In this document: piece after piece, positions 1 to 5,518 of the stretch
Layout of the letters: each line of letters starts with the position of its first letter
Numbering within the stretch: position 1 is the stretch's first letter
From: Planctomycetota bacterium
GTDB lineage: Bacteria; Planctomycetota; SZUA-567; JAFGNG01
Direction: 5' to 3'
Length of the DNA: 5,776 nt
Assembly: GCA_016927125.1 (NCBI GenBank)
Contig: JAFGNG010000031.1
Coordinates: 1 to 5,776 of the forward strand
The notes under the pieces: model-generated
Database searches by the model: none
Told to the model about the DNA's origin: nothing
What the model saw: the letters and a program-made list of their open reading frames with translations, nothing else
Translations under genes and position numbers: made by a program

Positions 1-788
1 AATACGGAGTTGTTACCAGTGCCACCCTCGCGGTAAATATGCCTTCCGCCCGGCAAGCGGCCGAGTCTTCCAAAAAATATCCGAATCTCGGGGTTGGAAT
101 CCATCTCAATATTGTACGGGGCAAACCGGTATTACCCGTTAGAGAACTTCCTGACTTGATAAATGAATCCGGGGTTTTCCGTTACCGTTTTCTGGATCTC
201 TATCCGATCCAAATACGCAAGCCCCCGCAGGTTCTACAGCAAGTGGAAGCGGAGTACCGCGCGCAGATCGAGCAGGCCCTGGCATGGGGCTTGGAGCCTA
301 CCCACCTGGACAGCGAACGCCACCATGCCTGCTGGCCGATACTTTTTAGGATTATGGCGAAGCTGGCGAGTGAATATAAAATTCCCGCGCTCAGGCTCCA
401 GCGCGAGCCCTTCCGCCCCTCAGCCTGCCTGCGGGGAGGGAAGCCCTTCGCGCATACCTTGCTCATGCGCCTCCTGCTGTTGCGAGCGGGTAAGATTCTC
501 AAGCATTATGGTTTGCAAACGCCAAATAGGTTTTATGGCACTACCCATATCGGCGAGGTCAGCAAGGAATATATCCTGGAACTTGCAGGCGCTTTGCCGG
601 AGGGTGTCACTGAACTCATGACCCATCCCGGTTATCGAGATGAAGCCGCGCCGGAGGAAGCGGCCAGTTACCTGGATGAAAAGCGCGAAGGAGAGATGCG
701 GGCACTGACCTCTCCCGGAATTACCAAGGCTTTGGATGAGATGGGGGTGGAACTGGTGAATTTCAAGGTGTTTAAACAAGTATCTTAA
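1..788 (+). CDS. YdjC/ChbG/HpnK-family carbohydrate deacetylase, 5'-truncated by window edge
   Basis: The reading frame is already open at base 3 and encodes YGVVTSATLAVNMPS, the family's typical strand after its N-terminal Asp-Asp motif. The ATG at 39 is therefore internal, and the true start and first metal-binding Asp lie outside the window. Counting from that Met, visible family signatures are GVGIHLN (residues 18-24, putative metal His22), THLDSERHHACWP (88-100, a His-rich second motif), LRLQREP (118-124) and a late MTHPGY (194-199). Known members are metal-dependent TIM-barrel-like deacetylases: ChbG removes an acetyl group from chitooligosaccharides, and HpnK acts on an N-acetylglucosamine-bearing hopanoid. 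The substrate here cannot be told from sequence, and no hopanoid gene is visible nearby. The gene ends at TAA 786-788, five bases from the stop of the convergent neighbour. Family assignment is firm; the HpnK versus ChbG role is open. Confidence 0.88.
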   Translation, partial: YGVVTSATLAVNMPSARQAAESSKKYPNLGVGIHLNIVRGKPVLPVRELPDLINESGVFRYRFLDLYPIQIRKPPQVLQQVEAEYRAQIEQALAWGLEPTHLDSERHHACWPILFRIMAKLASEYKIPALRLQREPFRPSACLRGGKPFAHTLLMRLLLLRAGKILKHYGLQTPNRFYGTTHIGEVSKEYILELAGALPEGVTELMTHPGYRDEAAPEEAASYLDEKREGEMRALTSPGITKALDEMGVELVNFKVFKQVS

Positions 789-793
789 ATTAA

Positions 794-1426
794 TTAATCT
801 TCTGCCATCCAATACCAATCACCCAACAAGTGCCCGGAATTACCTGCATTATAGACGAGATCATCGATGCCGTCGGGGCTGTAGATGAATCCAGTCTCGT
901 GATCGTTGGCTAAAATCAGGGCTACCCTTTGATTTTTATCCCGGGCCAAGTTTCTACGATAGTTCGTCGCCTCTGCCGAGATTTCGTAAAGTCCGCAACG
1001 TATATTTTCAGATAATGTCTTGGTTCTATCATCAGCCATTTCATTTGCAAGTCGCTCTAACCCAGGGCGGGACGTTAAGAATCCAATTCTGAGAGGCACT
1101 TTAAAGCCAAAGAGAACGGTTGCTATCAAGAGAATAATGAATGGATATATCCAGCTTTTAAACGCTTTCTCATTCTTGATAGCTGTTACCTGATAATGAT
1201 TTCTGAGAATAAGTTGAATTAGTATTTTCAAAGGAAAATAAAGGAGAAGGCCACACCAGACTAAACATAAAAAAGCCATATGATTCAGATAATAAAATCC
1301 AGGGTATAAACCAAATAATAGCAGCCAGAGGATTGCTATTCCTAAGATAACATAGAGCGGCCAACCTGGAGGTTTAAGGAAACATTGTGCAATCGAAGGC
1401 ACTGTTTTCTCGTTCTCGGTATGCAT
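794..1426 (-). CDS. Unrecognised protein with three membrane segments (AT-rich gene)
   Basis: I do not recognise this family. The frame is open from an ATG at 1450, but the ATG at 1426 is preferred because GGAGAG lies five bases upstream of it, while the 1450 ATG has no ribosome-binding site. The product is then 210 aa. Hydrophobic segments lie at about residues 23-42, 47-73 and 93-109. The loop between the second and third is rich in Lys/Arg, so the N-terminus is probably cytoplasmic and the roughly 100-residue C-terminal domain outside the membrane. That domain ends in a Gly/aromatic-rich stretch, GFIYSPDGIDDLVYN (179-193) then GHLLGDWYWM (198-207), with no catalytic motif I can name. There is no cleavable signal peptide. 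Base composition is far more AT-rich than the neighbours: a hand count of 1201-1320 gives about 29% GC. It lies 60 bases after the fliG-like gene on the same strand with no clear terminator between, so co-transcription is possible. Confidence 0.72.
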   Translation of the reverse strand: MHTENEKTVPSIAQCFLKPPGWPLYVILGIAILWLLLFGLYPGFYYLNHMAFLCLVWCGLLLYFPLKILIQLILRNHYQVTAIKNEKAFKSWIYPFIILLIATVLFGFKVPLRIGFLTSRPGLERLANEMADDRTKTLSENIRCGLYEISAEATNYRRNLARDKNQRVALILANDHETGFIYSPDGIDDLVYNAGNSGHLLGDWYWMAED

Positions 1427-1431
1427 AATGG

Positions 1432-1437
1432 CTCTCC
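1432..1437 (-). promoter_or_regulatory. Ribosome-binding site deciding the start at 1426
   Basis: Read on the - strand this is GGAGAG, followed by a five-base spacer (CCATT) and ATG. The alternative ATG at 1450 is preceded only by AT-rich sequence with no purine run, so this site supports the shorter 210-residue product. Confidence 0.65.
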
Positions 1438-1486
1438 GATAAAAAGGCATTACTAAGGTTTGACTTAAGATTAAGGTTGGAGTTTA

Positions 1487-2230
1487 TTAAACCAGGTTTT
1501 CATCCCGCTCATCAATAATAATCTTTCCCGCCTTCTGCATCGAGATTGCCAGATCCATGATGTTCTGCTGCGCCTCTTCGATATCGCTCATGCGCACTCG
1601 CCCAAGCTGCTCGATTTCATCTTCGACAATGGTTGCGCGGCGGTCGCTCATGTTTTCCAGAATGCGCTGCTTCAGCCTCGGCATGGCCACCTTGAGCGCC
1701 AGGGCCAAGGTGCGAGTCTCAATCTCTGCGAAGACTATCTGCAGGGTGCGGTCGGGGGACTTCATGAAATCGTCAAAGGTGTACATCAGTCGGCGGAGAT
1801 CTGCAAAGAGCGCGGGATCATTCTCCTTGATATTACGCTTGGCTTCCGGAGAGATGTAGCGCAGCATCGCGGCGGCAACGGCCGGGCCGCCGTACTTAAC
1901 CATACCCGGGGCTGGTCTTTTGGCTGGCCCCTGGTTATACAATCGCTCGCGCAGGCCTGCAGCGATGGCTTGCAGCGCCTCCGGCGGGGTTTGGCGCGCG
2001 TTCTTTAAGGCGGCGATAATCTGCGGGCGCAGGCCGGGCTCAAAATCCGCCAGCAGCTTCGCTGACAGCACCTTGTCGCAATGTGCCAGGACGGTGGCGA
2101 TGGTGCGGATGTTTTCGCGCAACAGTTCCGCGCTTAGAACCCGGGGATCAACCCTTTCAAGAAAGTCGAAACAATTACTATTACCCTGAAACTCTCCGCG
2201 GGGCGGTAGTGGCTGGCTTGACCTTCGCAT
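1487..2230 (-). CDS. FliG-like flagellar motor switch protein lacking the N-terminal domain
   Basis: The product is 247 aa; typical FliG is about 330-340 aa. Residues ~21-100 match the FliG middle domain (FDFLERVDP at 21-29), KYGG at 112-115 marks the linker to the C-terminal part, and ~121-240 match FliG-C, ending in RVRMSDIEEAQQNIMDLA. FliG forms the rotor ring that binds FliF (N domain), FliM (middle and C domains) and the MotA stator (C domain). The E. coli torque residues K264, R281, D288, D289 and R297 align with K180, R197, D204, E205 and R213, so the stator surface is kept. The N-terminal FliF-binding domain is absent, and the middle-domain EHPQ motif reads ENIR (39-42). ATG 2230 is chosen because TGGAG sits five bases upstream; the frame stays open to 2380, but those 50 extra residues are basic and not FliG-like. 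cheD is transcribed divergently. It may be a specialised or non-flagellar FliG paralogue. Confidence 0.85.
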   Translation of the reverse strand: MRRSSQPLPPRGEFQGNSNCFDFLERVDPRVLSAELLRENIRTIATVLAHCDKVLSAKLLADFEPGLRPQIIAALKNARQTPPEALQAIAAGLRERLYNQGPAKRPAPGMVKYGGPAVAAAMLRYISPEAKRNIKENDPALFADLRRLMYTFDDFMKSPDRTLQIVFAEIETRTLALALKVAMPRLKQRILENMSDRRATIVEDEIEQLGRVRMSDIEEAQQNIMDLAISMQKAGKIIIDERDENLV

Positions 2231-2235
2231 CCTGG

Positions 2236-2240
2236 CTCCA
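2236..2240 (-). promoter_or_regulatory. Ribosome-binding site of the fliG-like gene
   Basis: On the - strand this reads TGGAG, five bases (CCAGG) before the ATG at 2230. It supports the 247-residue product over the 297-residue one that would start at 2380. Confidence 0.6.
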
Positions 2241-2285
2241 GTTAAATTGCAGATGAATCTTACTCCCCATTTATGGGATAATTGT

Positions 2286-2314
2286 TTTATCTCTGGTTTC
2301 CGCTTAGATGTCAA
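2286..2314 (-). promoter_or_regulatory. Sigma70-like promoter for the fliG-like gene
   Basis: On the - strand, a perfect -35 TTGACA (2314-2309) is followed by a 17-base spacer and a -10-like GATAAA (2291-2286, four of six matches). Transcription would begin near 2279, leaving a leader of about 50 bases before the ATG at 2230. Just inside the predicted start lies a small inverted repeat, CCCAT-TT-ATGGG (2266-2277), which could be an operator or chance. The promoter lies upstream of the chosen start but inside the longer open frame, which further favours the shorter protein. Confidence 0.55.
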
Positions 2315-2437
2315 ATACAAAGCTGGCCGGAGATAACTAAGCTGATTTTTTCTTGATCCACGTAAATGAGTCATTAACATTGATAAACAGGTTAAATTCG
2401 CTGGCTGATTTTAACCTTGGAGATAAGCGGAACTTTT

Positions 2438-2442
2438 GGGAG
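2438..2442 (+). promoter_or_regulatory. Ribosome-binding site suggesting a TTG start for cheD
   Basis: GGGAG is followed by nine bases and then TTG at 2452. No comparable purine run precedes the in-frame TTG codons at 2353 or 2380, so 2452 is the better start, though all are non-ATG and the choice is uncertain. Confidence 0.45.
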
Positions 2443-2451
2443 CAAGGCACC

Positions 2452-2994
2452 TTGAGAAAACAACGCCAAAAACGTGAACTTCAGCCGCTGGGGTTTTTAT
2501 TAAAGCCCGGCTATATAATGGCGCATCGTGAGCCGGTTATGGTGCGCAGCGTTTTGGGTAGTTGCGTGGTGGTCGCCATGTATGACCGCCGCAACCAGTT
2601 CGGCGGCGTCAACAACTTCCTCTGGCCGCATACTGATGACAAGGAGAAATCCACCGCCACCTATGGGAATGTTGCAATTATTGGATTACTGCGGCTGATG
2701 GTCGGGATGGGTGCCTCCCGGAAAGATCTTGAAGCCCAGATTTTTGGCGGCGGAATCTCACCGGAGCGGTTCGAAAAAGATCAGGAATATGTTGGCAAGG
2801 ATAATGTTGAGACCGCGCGTTCGATGCTGGCCAGGATGAATATCCCGGTCGTAAGTGAAGATGTGGGAGGATGTAAGGGCAGGAAACTGGTCTTTAATAC
2901 CCATACCAGCGAGGCCGCTGTCCTCAAGGTAAACCGCCTGCGCAGCGCTGATTGGTTAAAATACGGCCAGAAGGTGGACTGGCGACGGATGTAA
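2452..2994 (+). CDS. cheD: CheD-like chemoreceptor glutamine deamidase homologue, catalytic His replaced by Asn
   Basis: CheD deamidates specific glutamines of methyl-accepting chemoreceptors in the cytoplasm and, in many bacteria, also binds and stimulates the CheY-P phosphatase CheC. With the TTG start at 2452 the product is 180 aa, a normal CheD length; the frame is open to a TTG at 2353 (213 aa). The active-site segment SVLGSCVVVAMYD (residues 32-44) holds the nucleophile Cys38, with Ser33 in the place usually held by Thr. The segment GGVNNFLWP (51-59) corresponds to the usual GGMNHFMLP, but the position 17 residues after Cys, which is His in B. subtilis (H50) and T. maritima (H44), is Asn55 (AAC, 2614-2616). 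FGGG (near 109-112) and SEDVGGCKGRKLVF (143-156) match the rest of the family. The frame is intact, so this is a diverged or inactive enzyme rather than a broken gene. A terminator follows at 3029, so it is probably monocistronic. Confidence 0.85.
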   Translation: MRKQRQKRELQPLGFLLKPGYIMAHREPVMVRSVLGSCVVVAMYDRRNQFGGVNNFLWPHTDDKEKSTATYGNVAIIGLLRLMVGMGASRKDLEAQIFGGGISPERFEKDQEYVGKDNVETARSMLARMNIPVVSEDVGGCKGRKLVFNTHTSEAAVLKVNRLRSADWLKYGQKVDWRRM

Positions 2995-3028
2995 GCGGGC
3001 TGAAAAACCTTTAAAATCATAAATGTTG

Positions 3029-3051
3029 CTCCGCTGAAAGCGGAGTTTTTT
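3029..3051 (+). terminator. Intrinsic terminator after cheD
   Basis: A perfect 7-base stem, CTCCGCT/AGCGGAG with a GAA loop (or 6 bp with a five-base loop), is followed directly by six T. It lies 34 bases after the cheD stop and separates cheD from the metK promoter. Confidence 0.88.
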
Positions 3052-3052
3052 C

Positions 3053-3081
3053 TTGCCATAACCGGGTAGAAAACGTATATA
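3053..3081 (+). promoter_or_regulatory. Sigma70-like promoter for metK
   Basis: TTGCCA (3053-3058, five of six matches to the -35 consensus) is separated by exactly 17 bases from TATATA (3076-3081, four of six matches to the -10 consensus). It begins just after the cheD terminator. The predicted start near 3088 gives metK a leader of about 127 nt. Confidence 0.55.
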
Positions 3082-3087
3082 CAGTTC

Positions 3088-3214
3088 TCCTGTTTTTCAG
3101 CTCCGAGAGCTGGAAAATAGGGATTATTTAATGTTTTGTTACATTTAGTGGCTATGCTCATTAAATTTTAACATTCGGTTTTTCTCATTTAGACGGAAAC
3201 AGAAGGGAATAACT
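3088..3214 (+). promoter_or_regulatory. Structured 5' leader of metK, possible regulatory RNA
   Basis: Close to the predicted transcript start is a hairpin with an 11-base stem: 3093-3103 pairs with 3107-3117 around a CGA loop, with a CAGCTC/GAGCTG core, one T-G wobble and an outer T/A section. Downstream, ATTTAATG (3126-3133) is perfectly complementary to CATTAAAT (3159-3166), while the overlapping AATGTT (3130-3135) can instead pair with AACATT (3170-3175). metK ends the leader with GAAGGGA, six bases before its ATG. The leader does not show the conserved cores I know for SAM-I, SAM-II or SMK-box riboswitches. The pairings are visible, but a regulatory role is inference, and AT-rich sequence makes short repeats common. 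Confidence 0.35.
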
Positions 3215-4393
3215 ATGCGCACACTCTTTGCATCAGAAAGTGTTTCCAAGGGGCATCCGGACAAGGTAGCGGACCAGATTTCTGACGCGATTCTGGATCA
3301 TCTTATCGAGCAGGATCCCAAAAGCCGTGTAGCCTGTGAAACCATGGTTACTACCGGCCTGGTATTGGTTTCGGGCGAAATTACTACTGAAGCCCACATA
3401 GATTTGCCCGAGATTGTCAGGAGAGTGATAAAATCAATTGGTTATGATGATTCCTCCATGGGATTTGATTACAAAACCTGCGCCGTCCTTTCCGCCCTTG
3501 ATAAGCAGAGCCCGGATATTTCCCAGGGCGTGAGCGAGGGTGAAGGCCTGCATAAGGAACAGGGCGCGGGCGACCAGGGCATCATGTTCGGCTACGCGGT
3601 CAATGAAACCGAAGAATTAATGCCACTGACCCTGATGCTTTCTCATAAACTTTTGATGAAGCTGGATGAACTGCGTGAAACCGGCGGTCTGACCTACCTC
3701 CGCCCGGACGGTAAAAGCCAGGTCGTGGTAGAGTACGAGGACAAAAAGCCGGTCCGGGTGCACACTGTCCTCATCAGCACCCAGCACTCCGAAGAAGTCA
3801 GCCATGAGCAACTCAAGAAGGACCTGATCGAAAAGGTCATCAAGAAGGTTATTCCCGCGAAGTTGCTGGATGACAAGGTCATCTACCATGTCAATCCCAC
3901 CGGGCGCTTTGTCATCGGCGGCCCCCACGGCGACTGCGGCCTCACCGGCAGGAAGATTATCGTGGATACCTATGGCGGCCGTGGCGCCCACGGAGGCGGC
4001 GCGTTCTCCGGCAAGGACCCCTCCAAGGTTGACCGCTCGGCAGCCTACGCGGCGCGCTGGGTGGCGAAAAACCTGGTTGCGGCCGAGCTGTGCGATGAAT
4101 GCATGGTACAGGTATCCTACGCTATTGGCGTGGCCGACCCGCTGTCAATCAATGTTAATAGCTACGGTACCGGCAAATTGAATGAAGAACAATTAGCCAA
4201 GCTGGTAACCGAAGTCTTTGACCTTCGGCCTGCGGTGATCATCAAGCGTCTTGATCTGTTACGCCCCATTTACCAGAAAACCGCGGCCAATGGCCACTTC
4301 GGCCGCAACGATCCCGATTTCACCTGGGAGAAGACCGATATGGTCGAGGCCCTCAAAAAGGCTGCCGGTTCGTGCTGTAAAAGTAAAAGCTAA
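3215..4393 (+). CDS. metK: S-adenosylmethionine synthetase
   Basis: MetK joins ATP and L-methionine to give S-adenosylmethionine plus phosphate and pyrophosphate, in the cytoplasm as a tetramer with Mg2+ and K+. The product is 392 aa (E. coli has 384) and is complete. Hallmarks are GHPDK (residues 13-17, with the His and Asp that contact ATP phosphate and metal), GEITT (54-58), the signature GAGDQGIMFGYA (117-128) within the active-site gating region, GGPHGDCGLTGRK (235-247) and the glycine-rich GGGAFSGKDPSKVDRS (260-275), carrying Lys and Asp residues of the phosphate and metal sites. It ends with FGRNDPDFTWEKTD (362-375) and a short tail, SCCKSKS, past the usual end. ATG 3215 has GAAGGGA six bases upstream. 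It is the first gene of a probable operon: the NifU-like gene follows after 24 bases. No motif is missing. Confidence 0.98.
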   Translation: MRTLFASESVSKGHPDKVADQISDAILDHLIEQDPKSRVACETMVTTGLVLVSGEITTEAHIDLPEIVRRVIKSIGYDDSSMGFDYKTCAVLSALDKQSPDISQGVSEGEGLHKEQGAGDQGIMFGYAVNETEELMPLTLMLSHKLLMKLDELRETGGLTYLRPDGKSQVVVEYEDKKPVRVHTVLISTQHSEEVSHEQLKKDLIEKVIKKVIPAKLLDDKVIYHVNPTGRFVIGGPHGDCGLTGRKIIVDTYGGRGAHGGGAFSGKDPSKVDRSAAYAARWVAKNLVAAELCDECMVQVSYAIGVADPLSINVNSYGTGKLNEEQLAKLVTEVFDLRPAVIIKRLDLLRPIYQKTAANGHFGRNDPDFTWEKTDMVEALKKAAGSCCKSKS

Positions 4394-4417
4394 ATTAACC
4401 AGGATGAGGAAGAAAAG

Positions 4418-4657
4418 ATGATTGATCAAAAACAGGTTGCCGCGATTATAGAAAATGACATCCGGCCGGCATTGCAGGGCCACGGCGGCGATATCGAGCT
4501 GGTTGAAGTTACCGCCGAGGGGATTGTCAAGGTCCGCCTCAAGGGCGCCTGCGCGGGCTGCCCCGGCGCGCAGATGACAATCAAGGCGGGCGTGGAAGCC
4601 CGCTTGCGCGAAGCAATCCCCGAGGTCGCGGGCGTGGAAGCCCTGGATTTCGCCTAA
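4418..4657 (+). CDS. NifU C-terminal-domain (NfuA-type) iron-sulfur cluster carrier protein
   Basis: This 79-residue protein is a stand-alone NifU C-terminal (Nfu) domain. Such domains hold a cluster between two subunits through a CxxC motif and pass it to target enzymes in the cytoplasm. Seen here are the opening helix IENDIRPALQGHGGDIELV (residues 11-29) and GACAGCPGAQMTIK (43-56), with the ligand cysteines at 45 and 48, followed by a closing helix and strand GVEARLREAIPEV. There is no A-type or NifU N-terminal domain, so it is a carrier rather than a full scaffold. GAGGA lies seven bases before the ATG. It lies 24 bases after metK and is followed by a terminator, so the two form a probable operon. 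Supplying SAM and Fe-S clusters together suits radical-SAM enzymes, though that link is inference. Confidence 0.94.
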   Translation: MIDQKQVAAIIENDIRPALQGHGGDIELVEVTAEGIVKVRLKGACAGCPGAQMTIKAGVEARLREAIPEVAGVEALDFA

Positions 4658-4672
4658 CCATTTTAACCTCCC

Positions 4673-4709
4673 CCCGCCGGTTAAGCCATTAACTTAGCGG
4701 GATTTTTTT
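4673..4709 (+). terminator. Intrinsic terminator after the metK-nfu operon, possibly conditional
   Basis: CCCGC (4673-4677) pairs with GCGGG (4697-4701), and inside it GTTAA (4680-4684) pairs with TTAAC (4689-4693), with a small internal loop (CG against TTA). A and then seven T follow (4703-4709). The next gene begins only 23 bases later. Confidence 0.8.
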
Positions 4710-4717
4710 GCTTAACC
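4679..4717 (+). repeat. Perfect 8-base inverted repeat overlapping the terminator (candidate antiterminator)
   Basis: GGTTAAGC (4679-4686) is exactly complementary to GCTTAACC (4710-4717). The left arm contains the GTTAA used by the inner stem of the terminator, so the two foldings exclude each other at that segment. The repeat encloses the right arm and T-run of the terminator. This is the geometry of an attenuator, but eight bases can occur by chance. Confidence 0.5.
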
Positions 4718-4732
4718 CTGAGAAGAGAGACT

Positions 4733-5515
4733 GTGTTGGCTCCTATGGGAAGAATTGCAATTCTCTCAGACGTTCATGGTAACGCCGAGGCATTCAAGGC
4801 GGTGCTGGAAGATATAAAACAACGCGGGATTAATACCATCATCAACATCGGCGATCTGATTGGCTACGGCCCCGAGCCGGAGCAATGTATCGACCTGGCA
4901 ATGGAATTCTGCGATGTCAGCCTCTTCGGCAACCATGAATACGCCGTCTTGAACGGGGCGCAGGGCTTCAACCCGGTGGCCGAGGCGGCGGTGAATTTTG
5001 TCCGTAAGCGGCTCAAACCCCCGGACACCACTAACGAGGATATGCTGCGGCGGTGGTCCTTCCTGGAAAGTTTGCTGCCCTCGCTGCATGCCCACGCCGG
5101 GTTCTCCGCCATGCACGGCTCGCCAAGGCATTTCATCATGGAATACGTCCTGCCCTCCGACCCGGAGGGCGACCCCTTGAAAATAGATTCGATCTTCGAC
5201 GCCATGCTGCGGCCGATAGCCTTTGTCGGCCATACTCATTTCCCCGGCGTTATCGAGGAGAGCGGCACGCGCTTCCTGACCATGGAATCTCTGGAAGGCC
5301 GTTACAAACTCAGCCCCAAGCGCAACGCCATTATTAATGTCGGGTCGGTGGGCCAGCCCCGGGACCGCGACATCCGGGCGTGCTACGCCGAGTTTGACGG
5401 CGAGGGAGTATATTTTCGCCGGGTAGAATATGACGTGGATACCACTGTTCGTAAAATTTATGAACTCGATGGCCTCCATGAAAGCCTAGGCCATCGCCTG
5501 CTGGAGGGATGTTGA
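4733..5515 (+). CDS. Calcineurin-like metallophosphoesterase (YfcE/MJ0936-like)
   Basis: A two-metal phosphoesterase, probably cytoplasmic as no signal peptide or membrane segment is seen. With the GTG start the product is 260 aa. All metal-binding motifs are present: DVHGN (residues 13-17), GDLIGYGP (40-47), GNHEY (66-70), MHGSP (127-131) and GHTHFPG (166-172), then NVGSVGQPRDRD (202-213), which is typical of the YfcE-like branch. Members hydrolyse phosphodiesters, nucleotides or other phosphate esters in vitro; the natural substrate cannot be inferred here. The start is uncertain: GTG 4733 has GAAGAG five bases upstream, while ATG 4745 lacks a clear ribosome-binding site but gives the family-like beginning MGRIAILSDVHGN. 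The gene follows a terminator after 23 bases, leaving no room for a separate promoter downstream of it, and precedes the epimerase gene by 3 bases, which implies an operon. Confidence 0.92.
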   Translation: MLAPMGRIAILSDVHGNAEAFKAVLEDIKQRGINTIINIGDLIGYGPEPEQCIDLAMEFCDVSLFGNHEYAVLNGAQGFNPVAEAAVNFVRKRLKPPDTTNEDMLRRWSFLESLLPSLHAHAGFSAMHGSPRHFIMEYVLPSDPEGDPLKIDSIFDAMLRPIAFVGHTHFPGVIEESGTRFLTMESLEGRYKLSPKRNAIINVGSVGQPRDRDIRACYAEFDGEGVYFRRVEYDVDTTVRKIYELDGLHESLGHRLLEGC

Positions 5516-5518
5516 ATC

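Noticed and set aside
39..41. ATG as the start of the deacetylase gene
   Set aside because: The frame is open upstream to base 3 and encodes conserved family sequence (GVVTSATLAVN), so this Met is internal.
780..800. Bidirectional terminator between the convergent genes
   Set aside because: The TTAATTAA-type palindrome is short, all AT and has no stable GC stem or following T-run.
2231..2380. N-terminal 50-residue extension of the FliG-like protein
   Set aside because: It is basic, not FliG-like, contains the likely promoter, lacks a ribosome-binding site at 2380, and a good one exists before 2230.
3093..3117. Hairpin as a second terminator of cheD
   Set aside because: There is no T-run after the stem on the + strand, and a complete terminator already lies at 3029-3051.
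2781..3161. Open frame on the - strand across the cheD end and terminator
   Set aside because: It overlaps a real gene, a terminator and the metK promoter, and has no family resemblance.
3088..3214. Known SAM-I, SAM-II or SMK-box riboswitch upstream of metK
   Set aside because: None of the conserved core sequences I know for these classes could be found.
4766..5479. Long open frame on the - strand opposite the phosphoesterase gene
   Set aside because: It is antisense to a gene with complete catalytic motifs, and its own translation shows no recognisable domain; GC-rich codon usage explains it.
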